59,540 nt of DNA. Origin: Halorubrum sp. 48-1-W. Lineage in GTDB: Archaea > Halobacteriota > Halobacteria > Halobacteriales > Haloferacaceae. Positions 17,683 to 25,505 of this stretch are shown piece after piece (within the stretch, counting starts at the first letter, position 1; the number at the start of each line of letters is the position of its first letter). The stretch spans positions 1-59,540 of the forward strand of contig NZ_QMIM01000029.1 of the NCBI RefSeq assembly GCF_003287355.1, written 5' to 3'. The translations under genes were made by a program, and so were the position numbers. The notes under the pieces are model-generated. The model had not been told where the DNA came from, made no database searches, and saw nothing but the letters and a program-made list of their open reading frames with translations.

Positions 17683-18381
17683 ATGAGCAACCCGTGGGAC
17701 GACTGGGATCACGTGCTGAAGGTCGATCCCGACAAGGACCTCCGCGACGGGGAGACCTTCGAGGACGTGTGCCGGACCGGAACCGACGCGATCGAGATCG
17801 GCGGGACCCTCGACGTCACCGCCGAGAAGATGACGCGAGTCATCGATGCTGCCGCCGAGTACGACGTTCCCCTCTATCAAGAGCCGTCGAACCCCGGCGT
17901 CGTCATCGACTCGCCGGCGCTCCAGGGGTACCTGATACCGACGGTGTTCAACGCGGGCGGCCCCTTCTGGATCACGGGCGCACACAAGGAGTGGGTCCGC
18001 ATCGACGACCTCGACTGGGACCGAACCCACACCGAGGCGTACATCGTGATGAACCCAGACGCCTCGGTCGCGGAGCTGACGGACGCGAACTGCGACCTCG
18101 ACGCGGACGACGTGGAGGCGTACGCGAAGGTCGCGGAGCGGATGTTCGGCCAAGAGATCGTCTATCTGGAGTATTCGGGCGTCTTCGGCGACCCCGAGAT
18201 CGTCGCCGCTGCGGGCGACGCGCTCGACGACGCCACCCTGTTTTACGGCGGCGGGATCCACGACTACGAGTCGGCGACGGCGATGGCGCGCCACAGCGAC
18301 GTGATCGTCGTCGGCGACCTCCTCCACGACGAAGGGGTCGACGCGGTCCGCGAGACGGTCCGGGGCGCGAAGGACGCCTGA
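17683..18381 (+). CDS. Geranylgeranylglyceryl phosphate synthase (phosphoglycerol geranylgeranyltransferase)
   Basis: The 232-residue TIM-barrel protein of the PcrB/GGGP synthase family joins sn-glycerol-1-phosphate to geranylgeranyl diphosphate, the first ether bond of archaeal lipids. Visible family features include the early EIGGT motif, [11 protein letters not shown] and the phosphate-binding [12 protein letters not shown] near the C terminus. The ATG at 17683 is chosen because family sequence ([13 protein letters not shown]) starts right after it and a T-rich box lies about 30 bases upstream. It is cytoplasmic and metal dependent. A T5 run follows the stop codon. Confidence 0.95.
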   Translation: MSNPWDDWDHVLKVDPDKDLRDGETFEDVCRTGTDAIEIGGTLDVTAEKMTRVIDAAAEYDVPLYQEPSNPGVVIDSPALQGYLIPTVFNAGGPFWITGAHKEWVRIDDLDWDRTHTEAYIVMNPDASVAELTDANCDLDADDVEAYAKVAERMFGQEIVYLEYSGVFGDPEIVAAAGDALDDATLFYGGGIHDYESATAMARHSDVIVVGDLLHDEGVDAVRETVRGAKDA

Positions 18382-18385
18382 GTGC

Positions 18386-18390
18386 TTTTT
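18386..18390 (+). terminator. Poly-T terminator after the lipid synthase gene
   Basis: Five Ts begin four bases after the stop codon in otherwise GC-rich sequence, the usual archaeal stop signal. Confidence 0.5.
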
Positions 18391-18576
18391 CGTCGGCTTC
18401 CCTCGCTCATCTCGAGTTCTCGGTACGTGGGTCGGCGAGGTCGAAGGGCGCATACTCGACGGTGCGTTCGTTCGCGTTCCGGAACGCGTCGAAGCGCGTG
18501 CCGACGGGGGGGATCGACCCACCGACTACGTCGATGCTAATCGTGGCGATCGGTCGTTGAGGCCGGACACGGCGAG
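18391..18576. other. Gap with an open minus-strand stretch lacking a start codon
   Basis: Between the convergent genes, the minus strand is open from about 18550 to 18407 and reads like protein (SIDVVGGSIPPVGTRFDAF), but no ATG or GTG in frame starts it. It may be a gene remnant or chance reading in GC-rich DNA. Nothing else is recognisable. Confidence 0.3.
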
Positions 18577-19878
18577 TCAAATCGTGTGTTTCGCCTCCTC
18601 GGCGTCCTCGACGACCTCCAGCCCGCGGTTGTTCACGGCGTAGGGGTCGAGCCCCTGTTCCTGAAGGAACTGCTTGTAGAGCCGCTCGGCGGTCTCGCCG
18701 TCCTTCTGTTTGTCGCTGGCGCGGTCGCACAGCTCGATCAGGTTCTCGGGCACGTCGTTCTCGTGGACGATCCAGTGGTTGATGGTGTCCGAGAGCCGGC
18801 GGATGGGCGAGGTGAAGTGGCCGTAGATGTCGAAGTTGAGCGCGTGGTGGCCGCCGAACGGGTCGTTCATGTACTTCGCACGGGGCATCACCTTGAGGAC
18901 GGCCCGCTGGATCTTGTTGAGCTGGCGGTCGGGCGACTCCTCCAGGGCGGCGTTGACCGCCTTACGCGGGTCGTCGCCCCACGCCGAGCCGGGGATGGAG
19001 ACGCCGTCGAGCTCCTGGATCTCCTGGAGCGCCTTGTTCCACTGGTCGGGCGTCGGTTGCGGGTGGACGCGGTACATCGCCTCGACGCCGCGGTCCCACA
19101 TCAGGGTGTGTGTCACCGCCTTGTTCGCCTTCAGCATCGACTCCTCGATGATGGTGTGTGCGCGGTCGCGACTGGGGTTCAACACGAGCGAGCCGTCCTC
19201 CTTGCGCTGTTCGTGCATCCGGTCGGCCAGCTCGAACGCGAGCGCGTTCTCCTCGCCGAGCGGGAGCGAGGGGTCCTCCAGCCGTTCCTCGCACTCGTTG
19301 TAGGTGAGCCGCTCGTCGGAGTTGATGACGGACTTGTAGATGTCGATGTCCTCGAACGAGAGCGTCTCGTCGTCGATCTCCATCTCGACCGTGTGGGCGA
19401 GCCGGTCCTCGTTGGGGACGAGCGAGCAGACGGTCTCGGCGAGGACCGGCGGGAGCATGTGGATCGTGTAGGCGGGCAGGTAGACGGTGTTCGCGCGCTC
19501 GACCGCCTCCTCCCACATCGCGGTGTCGGGCGTGACGTAGTGGGTCACGTCGGCGATGTGGACCCACAGCCGGTAGGCGTCCTCCTCCCGTTCGATCGAG
19601 ATGGCGTCGTCGAAGTCCTGGGCGTCGATCGGGTCCGTGGTCCAGGTGGTGAGCTCCCGGAGGTCCCGCCGCCCGTCGATCTCGGCTTCGATCTCGTCGT
19701 AGACGCCCTCGGTCCGGGCTTCGGCCTCGCGGAGGACCTCGCTCGGGAACTCGTCGCGGATCCCGAACTCCTCGAACAGGTCCTCGCGCTTGTCGGCGAG
19801 GCGGTCGGCCAACTCCGGCGTGACCGTGACGGGGCCCTGGTCCTCGGCGGAGCCCTGTTTCGGCTCGTCGTCTGACAT
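18577..19878 (-). CDS. rnr: RNase R/II family exoribonuclease, catalytic core only
   Basis: The 433-residue protein consists almost wholly of the RNB catalytic domain. The metal-binding aspartates are in DPIDAQDFDDAI (residues 82-93), and family blocks HIADVTHYV, NTVYLP and HFTSPIRRLSD (near residue 360) are clear. Cold-shock and S1 RNA-binding domains found in bacterial RNase R are absent, as known for the haloarchaeal enzyme, which is reported to be essential in Haloferax. It degrades RNA 3' to 5' in the cytoplasm. It is preceded by a short zinc-ribbon gene in the same orientation. Confidence 0.94.
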   Translation of the reverse strand: MSDDEPKQGSAEDQGPVTVTPELADRLADKREDLFEEFGIRDEFPSEVLREAEARTEGVYDEIEAEIDGRRDLRELTTWTTDPIDAQDFDDAISIEREEDAYRLWVHIADVTHYVTPDTAMWEEAVERANTVYLPAYTIHMLPPVLAETVCSLVPNEDRLAHTVEMEIDDETLSFEDIDIYKSVINSDERLTYNECEERLEDPSLPLGEENALAFELADRMHEQRKEDGSLVLNPSRDRAHTIIEESMLKANKAVTHTLMWDRGVEAMYRVHPQPTPDQWNKALQEIQELDGVSIPGSAWGDDPRKAVNAALEESPDRQLNKIQRAVLKVMPRAKYMNDPFGGHHALNFDIYGHFTSPIRRLSDTINHWIVHENDVPENLIELCDRASDKQKDGETAERLYKQFLQEQGLDPYAVNNRGLEVVEDAEEAKHTI

Positions 19879-19946
19879 ACCGACCTCAACGGGGGTGCGT
19901 TAGAAAGGCCTGTCGGGGCGGATCGCCCCGTCGTCGCGTCCCTCCG

Positions 19947-20243
19947 TCATCCGTCGTCGCGTCGCTTCGCGGAGTCGGCGACGGCGTCGGTGTACCGCTC
20001 GAGGAACTCCTCCTGTGAGAGGCCATCGGACTCGATGGAGAGGACGAGCGACTCGAGGCCGTCGCGGGGCTGGTGACACAGTTCGTCGTCACAGTCGACA
20101 CAGAGGTACTCGAACTCCTTGTCCCGTCGATCCCACCGGTTCCCTTCCTTGTCGTACTCGCGCGCGTCCTCGCGCAACACGGACTCCCCGCACGCGATAC
20201 AGACCACGGTCCGACGGTCCCGACTCCTCGGGGAGCGCCACAT
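19947..20243 (-). CDS. Small zinc-binding protein (DUF7562-like)
   Basis: This 98-residue protein has two CxxC knuckles, CIACGES (about residues 14-20) and CVDCDDELC (about 48-56), which together can hold one zinc ion, and an acidic helical tail. The start at 20243 (MWRSPRSRD) is preferred to a GTG nine bases upstream because the conserved zinc-ribbon follows. It lies 68 bases before the RNase R gene on the same strand and might share its transcript. It may bind nucleic acid or a protein partner; the function is not known. Confidence 0.75.
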   Translation of the reverse strand: MWRSPRSRDRRTVVCIACGESVLREDAREYDKEGNRWDRRDKEFEYLCVDCDDELCHQPRDGLESLVLSIESDGLSQEEFLERYTDAVADSAKRRDDG

Positions 20244-20510
20244 ACACGTCACCTCGGACCCGGTCTACTTAGCGTTTGATGCCATCGGCAGGGTGGGGGG
20301 AGGCGAGGTGGGCGAGACGGGGCCGGTCCGAACCATTAAGCTCAACTGATCTATCGGCACAAAAAAATAAGGTGACGATATCCGGTCGTTCGCGGCGGGT
20401 TTCCGGCGTCGATCCTCAGCTGTCCGACGACTCTCACCCGTTCGACGACTCCCAGCCCGGGACACTGTACGCTGCTCTTAGCAAAGTCCCTTCGCGGACA
20501 GTGAAGAGGC
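20244..20510. promoter_or_regulatory. Divergent promoter region, AT-rich around 20330-20380
   Basis: This 267-base gap separates the leftward zinc-protein gene and the rightward bat-type regulator. It has an A7 run with TAA (near 20360-20370) and TATA-like CTTAG at about 20477-20481, some 30 bases before the regulator ATG. No coding frame or RNA gene is evident. Confidence 0.45.
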
Positions 20511-21179
20511 ATGGAGACCGTCGTCGATGCCACCGTCCCGCTGGATCGGTTCGTGCTCGAAGAAACCATCGAGCGGGTTCCGGACGTCGAGTTGGAGTTC
20601 GTCCAGTCGGCCGTCCACAGTTCGGCGCGTCCCATGCCGTTCCTGTGGGCGTCGACGAGCCGTCCCGACCGGCTCGAAGCCGCGCTGCGGGACGACCCCT
20701 CTACGGAGCGCGTGAACCACCTCTCCAGAGACGACGGCCGGGACCTGTACTCGATAGACTGGACGGCACGCGCGGCCGGCCTCATCGACGGGTTCGCCGA
20801 GGCGGACGGCTCGGTGCTCGACGTCCGCGGCACCGCCGACTGCTGGCTGTTCCGGATCCTGTTCGCCGACCGCGCGATGGCGTCCGAGACGTTCCAGACG
20901 TGGTGTGACGCCGGGACCGACGTCTCACTCTCCCGCGTCGGTAGCCTCTCCTGTCGAGAGCGCGACACGGGGGGACTGTCGGAGACACAACACACCACCA
21001 TCGCGCAGGCGTTTCGGACGGACTACTACGACGTCCCGCGGGGCACGACGCTGGAGGAACTGGCGGCGGAGTTCGGGGTGTCACACCAGGCCGTCTCCGA
21101 ACGCCTCCGGCGGGGTCACTCCCACCTCGTCGAGCGGATGCTTTCGGAATCGACGGTCGGGTCGGAAGGCCGCCCGTGA
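20511..21179 (+). CDS. Bacterio-opsin activator-type HTH regulator (HTH_10)
   Basis: The 222-residue protein has an N-terminal alpha/beta sensor-like region (about residues 1-150) and a C-terminal HTH_10 domain: LSETQHTTIAQAFRTDYYDVPRG followed by TTLEELAAEFGVSHQAVSERLRRG, ending near residue 210. This arrangement is the common haloarchaeal bat-like family, where the last domain binds promoters and the front half senses an unknown signal. It is cytoplasmic. Neighbours give no clear target, although the BrkB-type membrane protein gene starts 35 bases downstream and may be co-transcribed. Confidence 0.9.
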   Translation: METVVDATVPLDRFVLEETIERVPDVELEFVQSAVHSSARPMPFLWASTSRPDRLEAALRDDPSTERVNHLSRDDGRDLYSIDWTARAAGLIDGFAEADGSVLDVRGTADCWLFRILFADRAMASETFQTWCDAGTDVSLSRVGSLSCRERDTGGLSETQHTTIAQAFRTDYYDVPRGTTLEELAAEFGVSHQAVSERLRRGHSHLVERMLSESTVGSEGRP

Positions 21180-21213
21180 CGGTCGTTCCGTGCCCCATCC
21201 GGAGTGGTAGCGC

Positions 21214-22044
21214 GTGAGTTCCCCGTACACGCACTCGACGGAACGCGTCGCCCGGATCGTCCGGGGTATCGTCAGAGAGGCCCGAACGAAAAACGTCCCG
21301 TTCATGGCCGGGAGCATCGCGTACTCGGCGTTCGTCTCGCTGCTACCGCTCGTGTTACTGCTGGTGATCGCGGCGTCCGTGGTCGGCGGCGAACCGCTGG
21401 CGAGCCGCGTCCGGGGCGCCACGGGGAGCTACCTGTCGCCGACCGGCCAGTCCCTGGTGGCCGACAGCATCAGCCAGGCCGGGAGTCAGACGGGGCTTTC
21501 GATCCTCGGGATCGTGGTTCTCTTTTGGGGCGTGTTTCGGGTCCTGCGCGCGCTCGACACGGCCTTCTCGGCGATCTACGACACCCACCAGCGGAACGAC
21601 CTCCCAAACCAGTTCAGAGACGGGGCCGTCGTCCTCGTGGCCCTCGGGGCCGCGTTGCTGGCGATGTTCGCTGCGGCGATGATCCTCCGGTTCGTCCCGG
21701 ATCTCCCGGTTCCGGGGCTGGTCCGGAGCACGTCGTTGGTTCTCGCCCTCTCGATCGTGTTCCTCCCCGTCTTCTACGTGTTCCCCGACGCGGACCTGCC
21801 CCCGCGGATGGTTCTCCCCGGTGCCGTGGTCGCGGCCGTCGGTTGGGCGTTGCTCCACGCGGGCTTCGGCGTCTACGTCGCGTACTCGTCGACGCAGGAC
21901 CTGTACGGCGTCATCGGCGGCGTCATCCTCTTCATCACGTTCCTCTACTTCGGCGCGCTCGTGATCCTGATCGGGGCCACGACGAACGTCGTCGTCATGG
22001 GTCGCCGGGCTCCGGTCTCCGCCGGGACGGGGACGGCTCGATGA
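21214..22044 (+). CDS. YihY/BrkB family membrane protein
   Basis: This 276-residue protein starting at GTG has six hydrophobic helices and the family marks: an early FMAGSIAYSAFVSLLPLVLLL (helix 1, with the Ala-Tyr/Ser-Leu-Leu-Pro pattern), a charged loop RALDTAFSAIYDTHQRND, and a final helix pair YGVIGGVILFITFLYFGALVILIGA. Members were once called ribonuclease BN but are now regarded as integral membrane proteins of unclear, possibly transport, function. It lies in the same direction and 34 bases after the regulator gene. Confidence 0.9.
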   Translation: MSSPYTHSTERVARIVRGIVREARTKNVPFMAGSIAYSAFVSLLPLVLLLVIAASVVGGEPLASRVRGATGSYLSPTGQSLVADSISQAGSQTGLSILGIVVLFWGVFRVLRALDTAFSAIYDTHQRNDLPNQFRDGAVVLVALGAALLAMFAAAMILRFVPDLPVPGLVRSTSLVLALSIVFLPVFYVFPDADLPPRMVLPGAVVAAVGWALLHAGFGVYVAYSSTQDLYGVIGGVILFITFLYFGALVILIGATTNVVVMGRRAPVSAGTGTAR

Positions 22045-22152
22045 GGTCTCGACCGACTGCGGACGATCGAATCGAGACGGTCAGCCATTACGGACATCAT
22101 CCCGGATACGGCGTCCATAACAATTCGCGAGCACCCCGTCGGAGAGTCCGAG

Positions 22153-22260
22153 ATGGAACGAACGAAGACTCTCATCCGAGAGGCGACGGACGGTGTCGAA
22201 GCCGGATCGACAAACGCCGAACGCGCACCGGCGAACGGTGCCCCGGTCGGTGACCGATGA
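22153..22260 (+). CDS. Candidate 35-aa small protein coupled to the aldolase gene
   Basis: A frame of 35 codons begins at the ATG at 22153 (MERTKTLIREATDGVEAGST) and ends in a TGA that overlaps the ATG of the HpcH/HpaI aldolase gene (ATGA at 22257-22260). A CATAACAATT box lies about 35 bases upstream. The peptide is charged and helical at the start, then Ala/Asn-rich; it has no known motif. The overlap suggests a leader peptide whose translation delivers ribosomes to the aldolase start, or a real small protein. Length alone cannot prove coding. Confidence 0.45.
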   Translation: MERTKTLIREATDGVEAGSTNAERAPANGAPVGDR

Positions 22261-23051
22261 CCCCGTCTCAACCCGCGAACGACCTCGTCACGACCCTCGA
22301 CGCCGGGGACGTCGCACTCGGGATGCTCGACAACACGTACAGTCCGACGCTCGTGGAGTTCTACGGCGAGCTCGGCGTCGATTTCGTCTGGTTGGACTTC
22401 GAACACGGCGGGCCGGACCCGTGGGACGCGAGTCGGGTGGAGGGCCTGCTCCGTGCGGGTGAGCGGACGGGCGTCGAGTTGCTCGTGCGGCTTCCCGATA
22501 CGGACCCGACGCTCGTCCGGAAGGCGCTGGACCTCGGCGCGCGAAACGTGTTCCTCCCGCGCGTGGAAACCGCCGAGGAGGTCCGCGACGCGGTTCGATC
22601 CGCTCGGTTTCGTTACGAGGGGGGCCCCGGTGACCGAGGGCTGGCGTCGCCGCGGGCCAGCCGCTGGGGGCTCGCCGACGACTACGTCGCCACCGAAGAC
22701 CGCGAAACCCTCGTCGGCGTGACTATCGAAACCGAGGCGTCCGTCGAGAACCTGGACGAGATCCTCGCCGTCCCGGAGCTGGGATTCGTCTTCATCGGTC
22801 CGTTCGACCTCTCGGTGGCGCTCGGCCACCCGGGCGAAGTCGACCATCCGCGGGTACAGGAGGCTGTCGAGACGGTTCGATCGAAGGCCGTCGACGCGGA
22901 CGTCCCCATCGCCGGACTCGGATTCGGGATGGACGACGTCAACGAGAAGGCGTCGAACGGCTACCAGATGCTGAATCTCGGGAGCACGACCGCGGCGCTC
23001 GAAGGGACCGTCACCGGCTGGCTCGACGCCTACGAGCAAAACGACGCCTGA
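22257..23051 (+). CDS. HpcH/HpaI-type class II aldolase
   Basis: The 264-residue TIM-barrel enzyme of the HpaI/citrate-lyase family shows the catalytic and metal-binding blocks: WLDFEHGG (residues 43-50, with the base in EHG), LVRLPD, NVFLPRVETAEE (pyruvate and metal site), IETEASVENLDEI and FIGPFDLSVALG. Such enzymes cleave or form 2-keto-3-deoxy-type hydroxy acids with pyruvate and a divalent metal. The true substrate cannot be told. The start overlaps the stop of a short upstream frame. The enzyme is cytoplasmic. Confidence 0.9.
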   Translation: MTPSQPANDLVTTLDAGDVALGMLDNTYSPTLVEFYGELGVDFVWLDFEHGGPDPWDASRVEGLLRAGERTGVELLVRLPDTDPTLVRKALDLGARNVFLPRVETAEEVRDAVRSARFRYEGGPGDRGLASPRASRWGLADDYVATEDRETLVGVTIETEASVENLDEILAVPELGFVFIGPFDLSVALGHPGEVDHPRVQEAVETVRSKAVDADVPIAGLGFGMDDVNEKASNGYQMLNLGSTTAALEGTVTGWLDAYEQNDA

Positions 23052-23059
23052 GGGGTCGG

Positions 23060-23520
23060 TCATAGCTCAACTCGGGGCGTTGCTGTCGGCCGTTTATTTT
23101 GATCAGCGATTCTACGGAGGCTACCGCCAAACCTCCAGCCGTACCATTATATACTATCCACCGTGGTCGGTGGCGAACACCTCCAAAGCCCCAGTCGCTC
23201 GGCTGTACGTGACTGGCTCTCGAACAGCGGTGAACACCTCCAAAGCCCCAGTCGCGAGGACTCGCGCGCCTCGTTGCGCGCTTCAGTCGCTCGCGCTGCT
23301 CGCTCCTTCCAGTGCTTCCGTCGGCGTGCTTCGCCCTCGCGACTGCCCCTTTGAGTCCCACCCGTACCGCACAGCACCGCACCTCACGCCTCCCCAGCCT
23401 CGCCGCTCACGCCCTTCGGGCGTTCGCGGCGTCCCTCGCGGACTCCTCGCGGTCGCCGTCGGCGACCGCTCGGAGGCGCGCCACCGCACCGCATCGTTCT
23501 TTATAAATAATCGTCGCCGC
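23060..23520. repeat. Non-coding, hairpin-rich repeat element (possible RNA)
   Basis: A 24-base motif, GAACACCTCCAAAGCCCCAG plus TCGC, occurs twice at 23175-23198 and 23232-23255. Stem-loops follow: 23264-23281 (6-bp arms), 23410-23422 (CGCCC/GGGCG, loop TTC) and 23449-23469 (9-bp arms, loop GTC). Boxes resembling TATA lie at 23146-23155 and 23500-23512; the latter could serve leftward transcription through the element. Open frames here show codon use unlike the genes around and contain GLWRCSP-like repeats, which I judge artefacts. I recall similar CACCTCCAAAGCCCCAG strings elsewhere in haloarchaeal genomes. Confidence 0.6.
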
Positions 23521-23572
23521 CGTTCGCGGGTGTTTCTGTGTCAGATAGGGGATCAGTGCGCGTCGCGTGTCG

Positions 23573-23902
23573 TCAGTCCTCTTCGATCGCGGCCAGCGCC
23601 TCTTTGGGCGCGCCACACTCCGGACACGAGTCCGGCATCCCTCCCTCCAGATCGCCCATCTCGCCGCACTCCGAACAGCGCCACATCAGGTACCCCTCGC
23701 CGAACTCCTGTCCCGGCACGGTCTCCGTGTCGTCCCCGCCGGTCGAGCCGCGTTCCGCGATCGAGACCTCGAACCCGTCGGAGGTGTACCCGCTGACCTG
23801 GCCGAGGTGCCGTCCGTCCTCGTCGTACACCGACTCGCCCGGATCGATAGGCTTCTCGTCGGGGACCGATCCCGACGACGGCTCCGCCGCCTCCTCGCTC
23901 AT
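23573..23902 (-). CDS. Rubredoxin-like zinc-ribbon protein (DUF7130-like)
   Basis: The 109-residue acidic protein has a PRC-barrel-like middle (ESVYDEDGRHLGQVSGYTSDG, residues 22-42) and a C-terminal zinc-ribbon with MWRCSECG and CPECGAPKEAL, the four cysteines of a rubrerythrin/rubredoxin-type knuckle. It may be an electron-transfer or structural metal protein. It starts at the ATG at 23902, and the next minus-strand gene ends 46 bases upstream, so the two may share a transcript. Its role is unknown. Confidence 0.82.
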   Translation of the reverse strand: MSEEAAEPSSGSVPDEKPIDPGESVYDEDGRHLGQVSGYTSDGFEVSIAERGSTGGDDTETVPGQEFGEGYLMWRCSECGEMGDLEGGMPDSCPECGAPKEALAAIEED

Positions 23903-23948
23903 GTTCGACACCTCCGTGGAAGTCGCTCGGCGTGGGACACGGTGCGGG

Positions 23949-24224
23949 TCATCGTTCCGCCACCTGTCCGGCGGGGACCACGCCCTGTTCGAGCAGTTCG
24001 GTCTCCCCGAGACCCGCCCCCCCGTCCCGCCGAATCCGCCGATAGAGTCGGCTGAACACGGAGACGACCACGCCCAACCCCGGCACCCACCTCGACGCGA
24101 GGGCCGCACCGAGCAGGAGGAACCCCGTCCGGGTGTCCCGACGGGCGAACGCTGCGGCGGCGTCTATCAGGGTCGAGACGATTCCCAGTCTCCGTAGCGT
24201 CTTTCCGCCGTGTATCGATCTCAT
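23949..24224 (-). CDS. Small membrane protein, hypothetical
   Basis: This 91-residue protein has a basic N terminus (MRSIHGGKTLRR), two weakly hydrophobic stretches (LGIVSTLIDAAAAFA and TGFLLLGAALASRWVPGLGVVVSVFSRLY, roughly residues 12-55) and a charged tail. A GTG directly before the ATG (24225-24227) is an alternative start. No family is recognised. It may be an integral membrane protein with two helices or a membrane hairpin. Confidence 0.65.
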   Translation of the reverse strand: MRSIHGGKTLRRLGIVSTLIDAAAAFARRDTRTGFLLLGAALASRWVPGLGVVVSVFSRLYRRIRRDGGAGLGETELLEQGVVPAGQVAER

Positions 24225-24327
24225 CACGACGACTTACGGGACCGAAAGGGAACTGGCTCCGGCTTGCGTCCGCAAGGGTTTCTCTTCCCCGCGGAGTTCC
24301 CCCGCGAGGGACACGCGGTCGATCCGC

Positions 24328-24867
24328 TCACTTCGACGAGGGTCGACTACCGACGTACAGGAACGGGCCGACGTTGACGAGGACGCCGGCGACGAGGAGC
24401 CCCCAATTGACGACGGGGTCGTTGTACCAGACGAGGTCGACGCCGATCGACCCGTGATAGAGCGGCCAGAGCGGCTCGATGGAGTCGGCGATGTCCGGCG
24501 CGGAGAGCATGTCCGCGAAGACGTGAGCGAGCCCAGGGATCCAGACGGCGAGGAAGCCGAACCGGACGCTGTGGGCCGCAGTCTCCGGGGACAGCCAGTC
24601 CGTGGTACCGGCGACCGACTCGACGGCCTTCCCGACGACGGGACCGACGACCACTGCGAGGAGCGTCACCGCGAGGACGGTGTGAAACACCCCGTGGTGT
24701 TTGACGGTCGGAACGAGCCCCTCCAAGACGAGGTCGACGTCCGACAACATCCCGAACGGAACGCCGACTGCGACGAACGTCCCCGCCGTTTTCCGACGAT
24801 CGAGGAGGAACCACGCGGGTGCGAGCCAGAGCAGCGCCATCCCCAAGTGGCCGGTCACGTCTACCAT
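24328..24867 (-). CDS. Membrane-bound metal-dependent hydrolase-like protein (YdjM/DUF457 type)
   Basis: The 179-residue protein has about five hydrophobic segments and conserved-looking polar residues in membrane context: GHLGMAL near the start (residues 6-12), MLSDVD, KHHGVFHTVLAV (residues 56-67) and AHVFADML. This His/Asp arrangement is that of the LexA-regulated YdjM/DUF457 membrane hydrolase family, whose substrate is not firmly known. It lies in the cytoplasmic membrane. It starts at the ATG at 24867. Confidence 0.8.
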   Translation of the reverse strand: MVDVTGHLGMALLWLAPAWFLLDRRKTAGTFVAVGVPFGMLSDVDLVLEGLVPTVKHHGVFHTVLAVTLLAVVVGPVVGKAVESVAGTTDWLSPETAAHSVRFGFLAVWIPGLAHVFADMLSAPDIADSIEPLWPLYHGSIGVDLVWYNDPVVNWGLLVAGVLVNVGPFLYVGSRPSSK

Positions 24868-24976
24868 CCGAGCGGTCCCCCGGGCGCGGCCGGCCCGCCT
24901 CCCGCCGAGCGCGACGTGGAACTGACGTCGACGGTCAGCGTCGCGATTCCGCCCCGTTTCGTGGGCCGACGGTCGG

Positions 24977-25372
24977 TCACCGCTCCGCCCCCTCGCCGGC
25001 GCGCCGGACGTCCGGGGTGATCCGGTCCGCGCTCTCGATGGTCCAGACGTCGACCTCGCCGCCGGTGTCGGCGTCGCGCGCGCCGACCACGGCGTCGACG
25101 CTCGCCTTCTCCGTCTCTCGGGCTGCGATGCGGGCCACGGCGTCGATGTCAGGGGTGTCGCTGATCTCCAGTCCGCGGTCCCGTAAGGCGACCTCGAAGG
25201 ACCGGTAGAACTCCTGGACCGCGGCCGATTTTCCCGCGATCCCGATCCCGACGCCGCCGAGGTCGAACACGCGTTGGAACCGGTCCGACGACACCGTCCC
25301 CCCGTCGACGACCCGGGTGTCCCCGACGATGGCCACTCCTGTCGGCGTCTCGATCGCTACGACGGTGCTCAT
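24977..25372 (-). CDS. Short proteasome-like Ntn-hydrolase domain protein
   Basis: This 131-residue protein resembles the N-terminal half of a proteasome beta subunit: STVVAIETPTGVAIVGDTRVV (residues 2-22) aligns with the TTTVGI...GVVLAADKR strand, and later VGIGIAGKSAAVQEF matches the second strand and helix. It is much shorter than a beta subunit (about 200 residues), the position expected for the catalytic lysine seems to be Arg or Gln, and an N-terminal Thr would need removal of two residues. A non-catalytic homolog is likely. Cytoplasmic. Confidence 0.7.
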   Translation of the reverse strand: MSTVVAIETPTGVAIVGDTRVVDGGTVSSDRFQRVFDLGGVGIGIAGKSAAVQEFYRSFEVALRDRGLEISDTPDIDAVARIAARETEKASVDAVVGARDADTGGEVDVWTIESADRITPDVRRAGEGAER

Positions 25373-25505
25373 CGTTGTATACGGACGCCGACCAGTTGGG
25401 TAACGCCGGTGCCTGCGTGTGCGTGGGGAGGTGGAGACCGACGGACTGGCGGGGTCGGCGGGAGAACGGGACCACAGCGGCGGGTCGTCGCCGTGACCGC
25501 GACGG

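Noticed and set aside
18407-18576. Small gene between the lipid synthase and RNase R
   Set aside because: No in-frame ATG or GTG starts the open stretch; kept only as a possible remnant.
23147-23377. Leftward frames in the hairpin element with repeated GLWRCSP
   Set aside because: The repeat comes from the duplicated 24-mer, composition is unlike haloarchaeal proteins, and the same DNA is read in several frames; best explained as non-coding.
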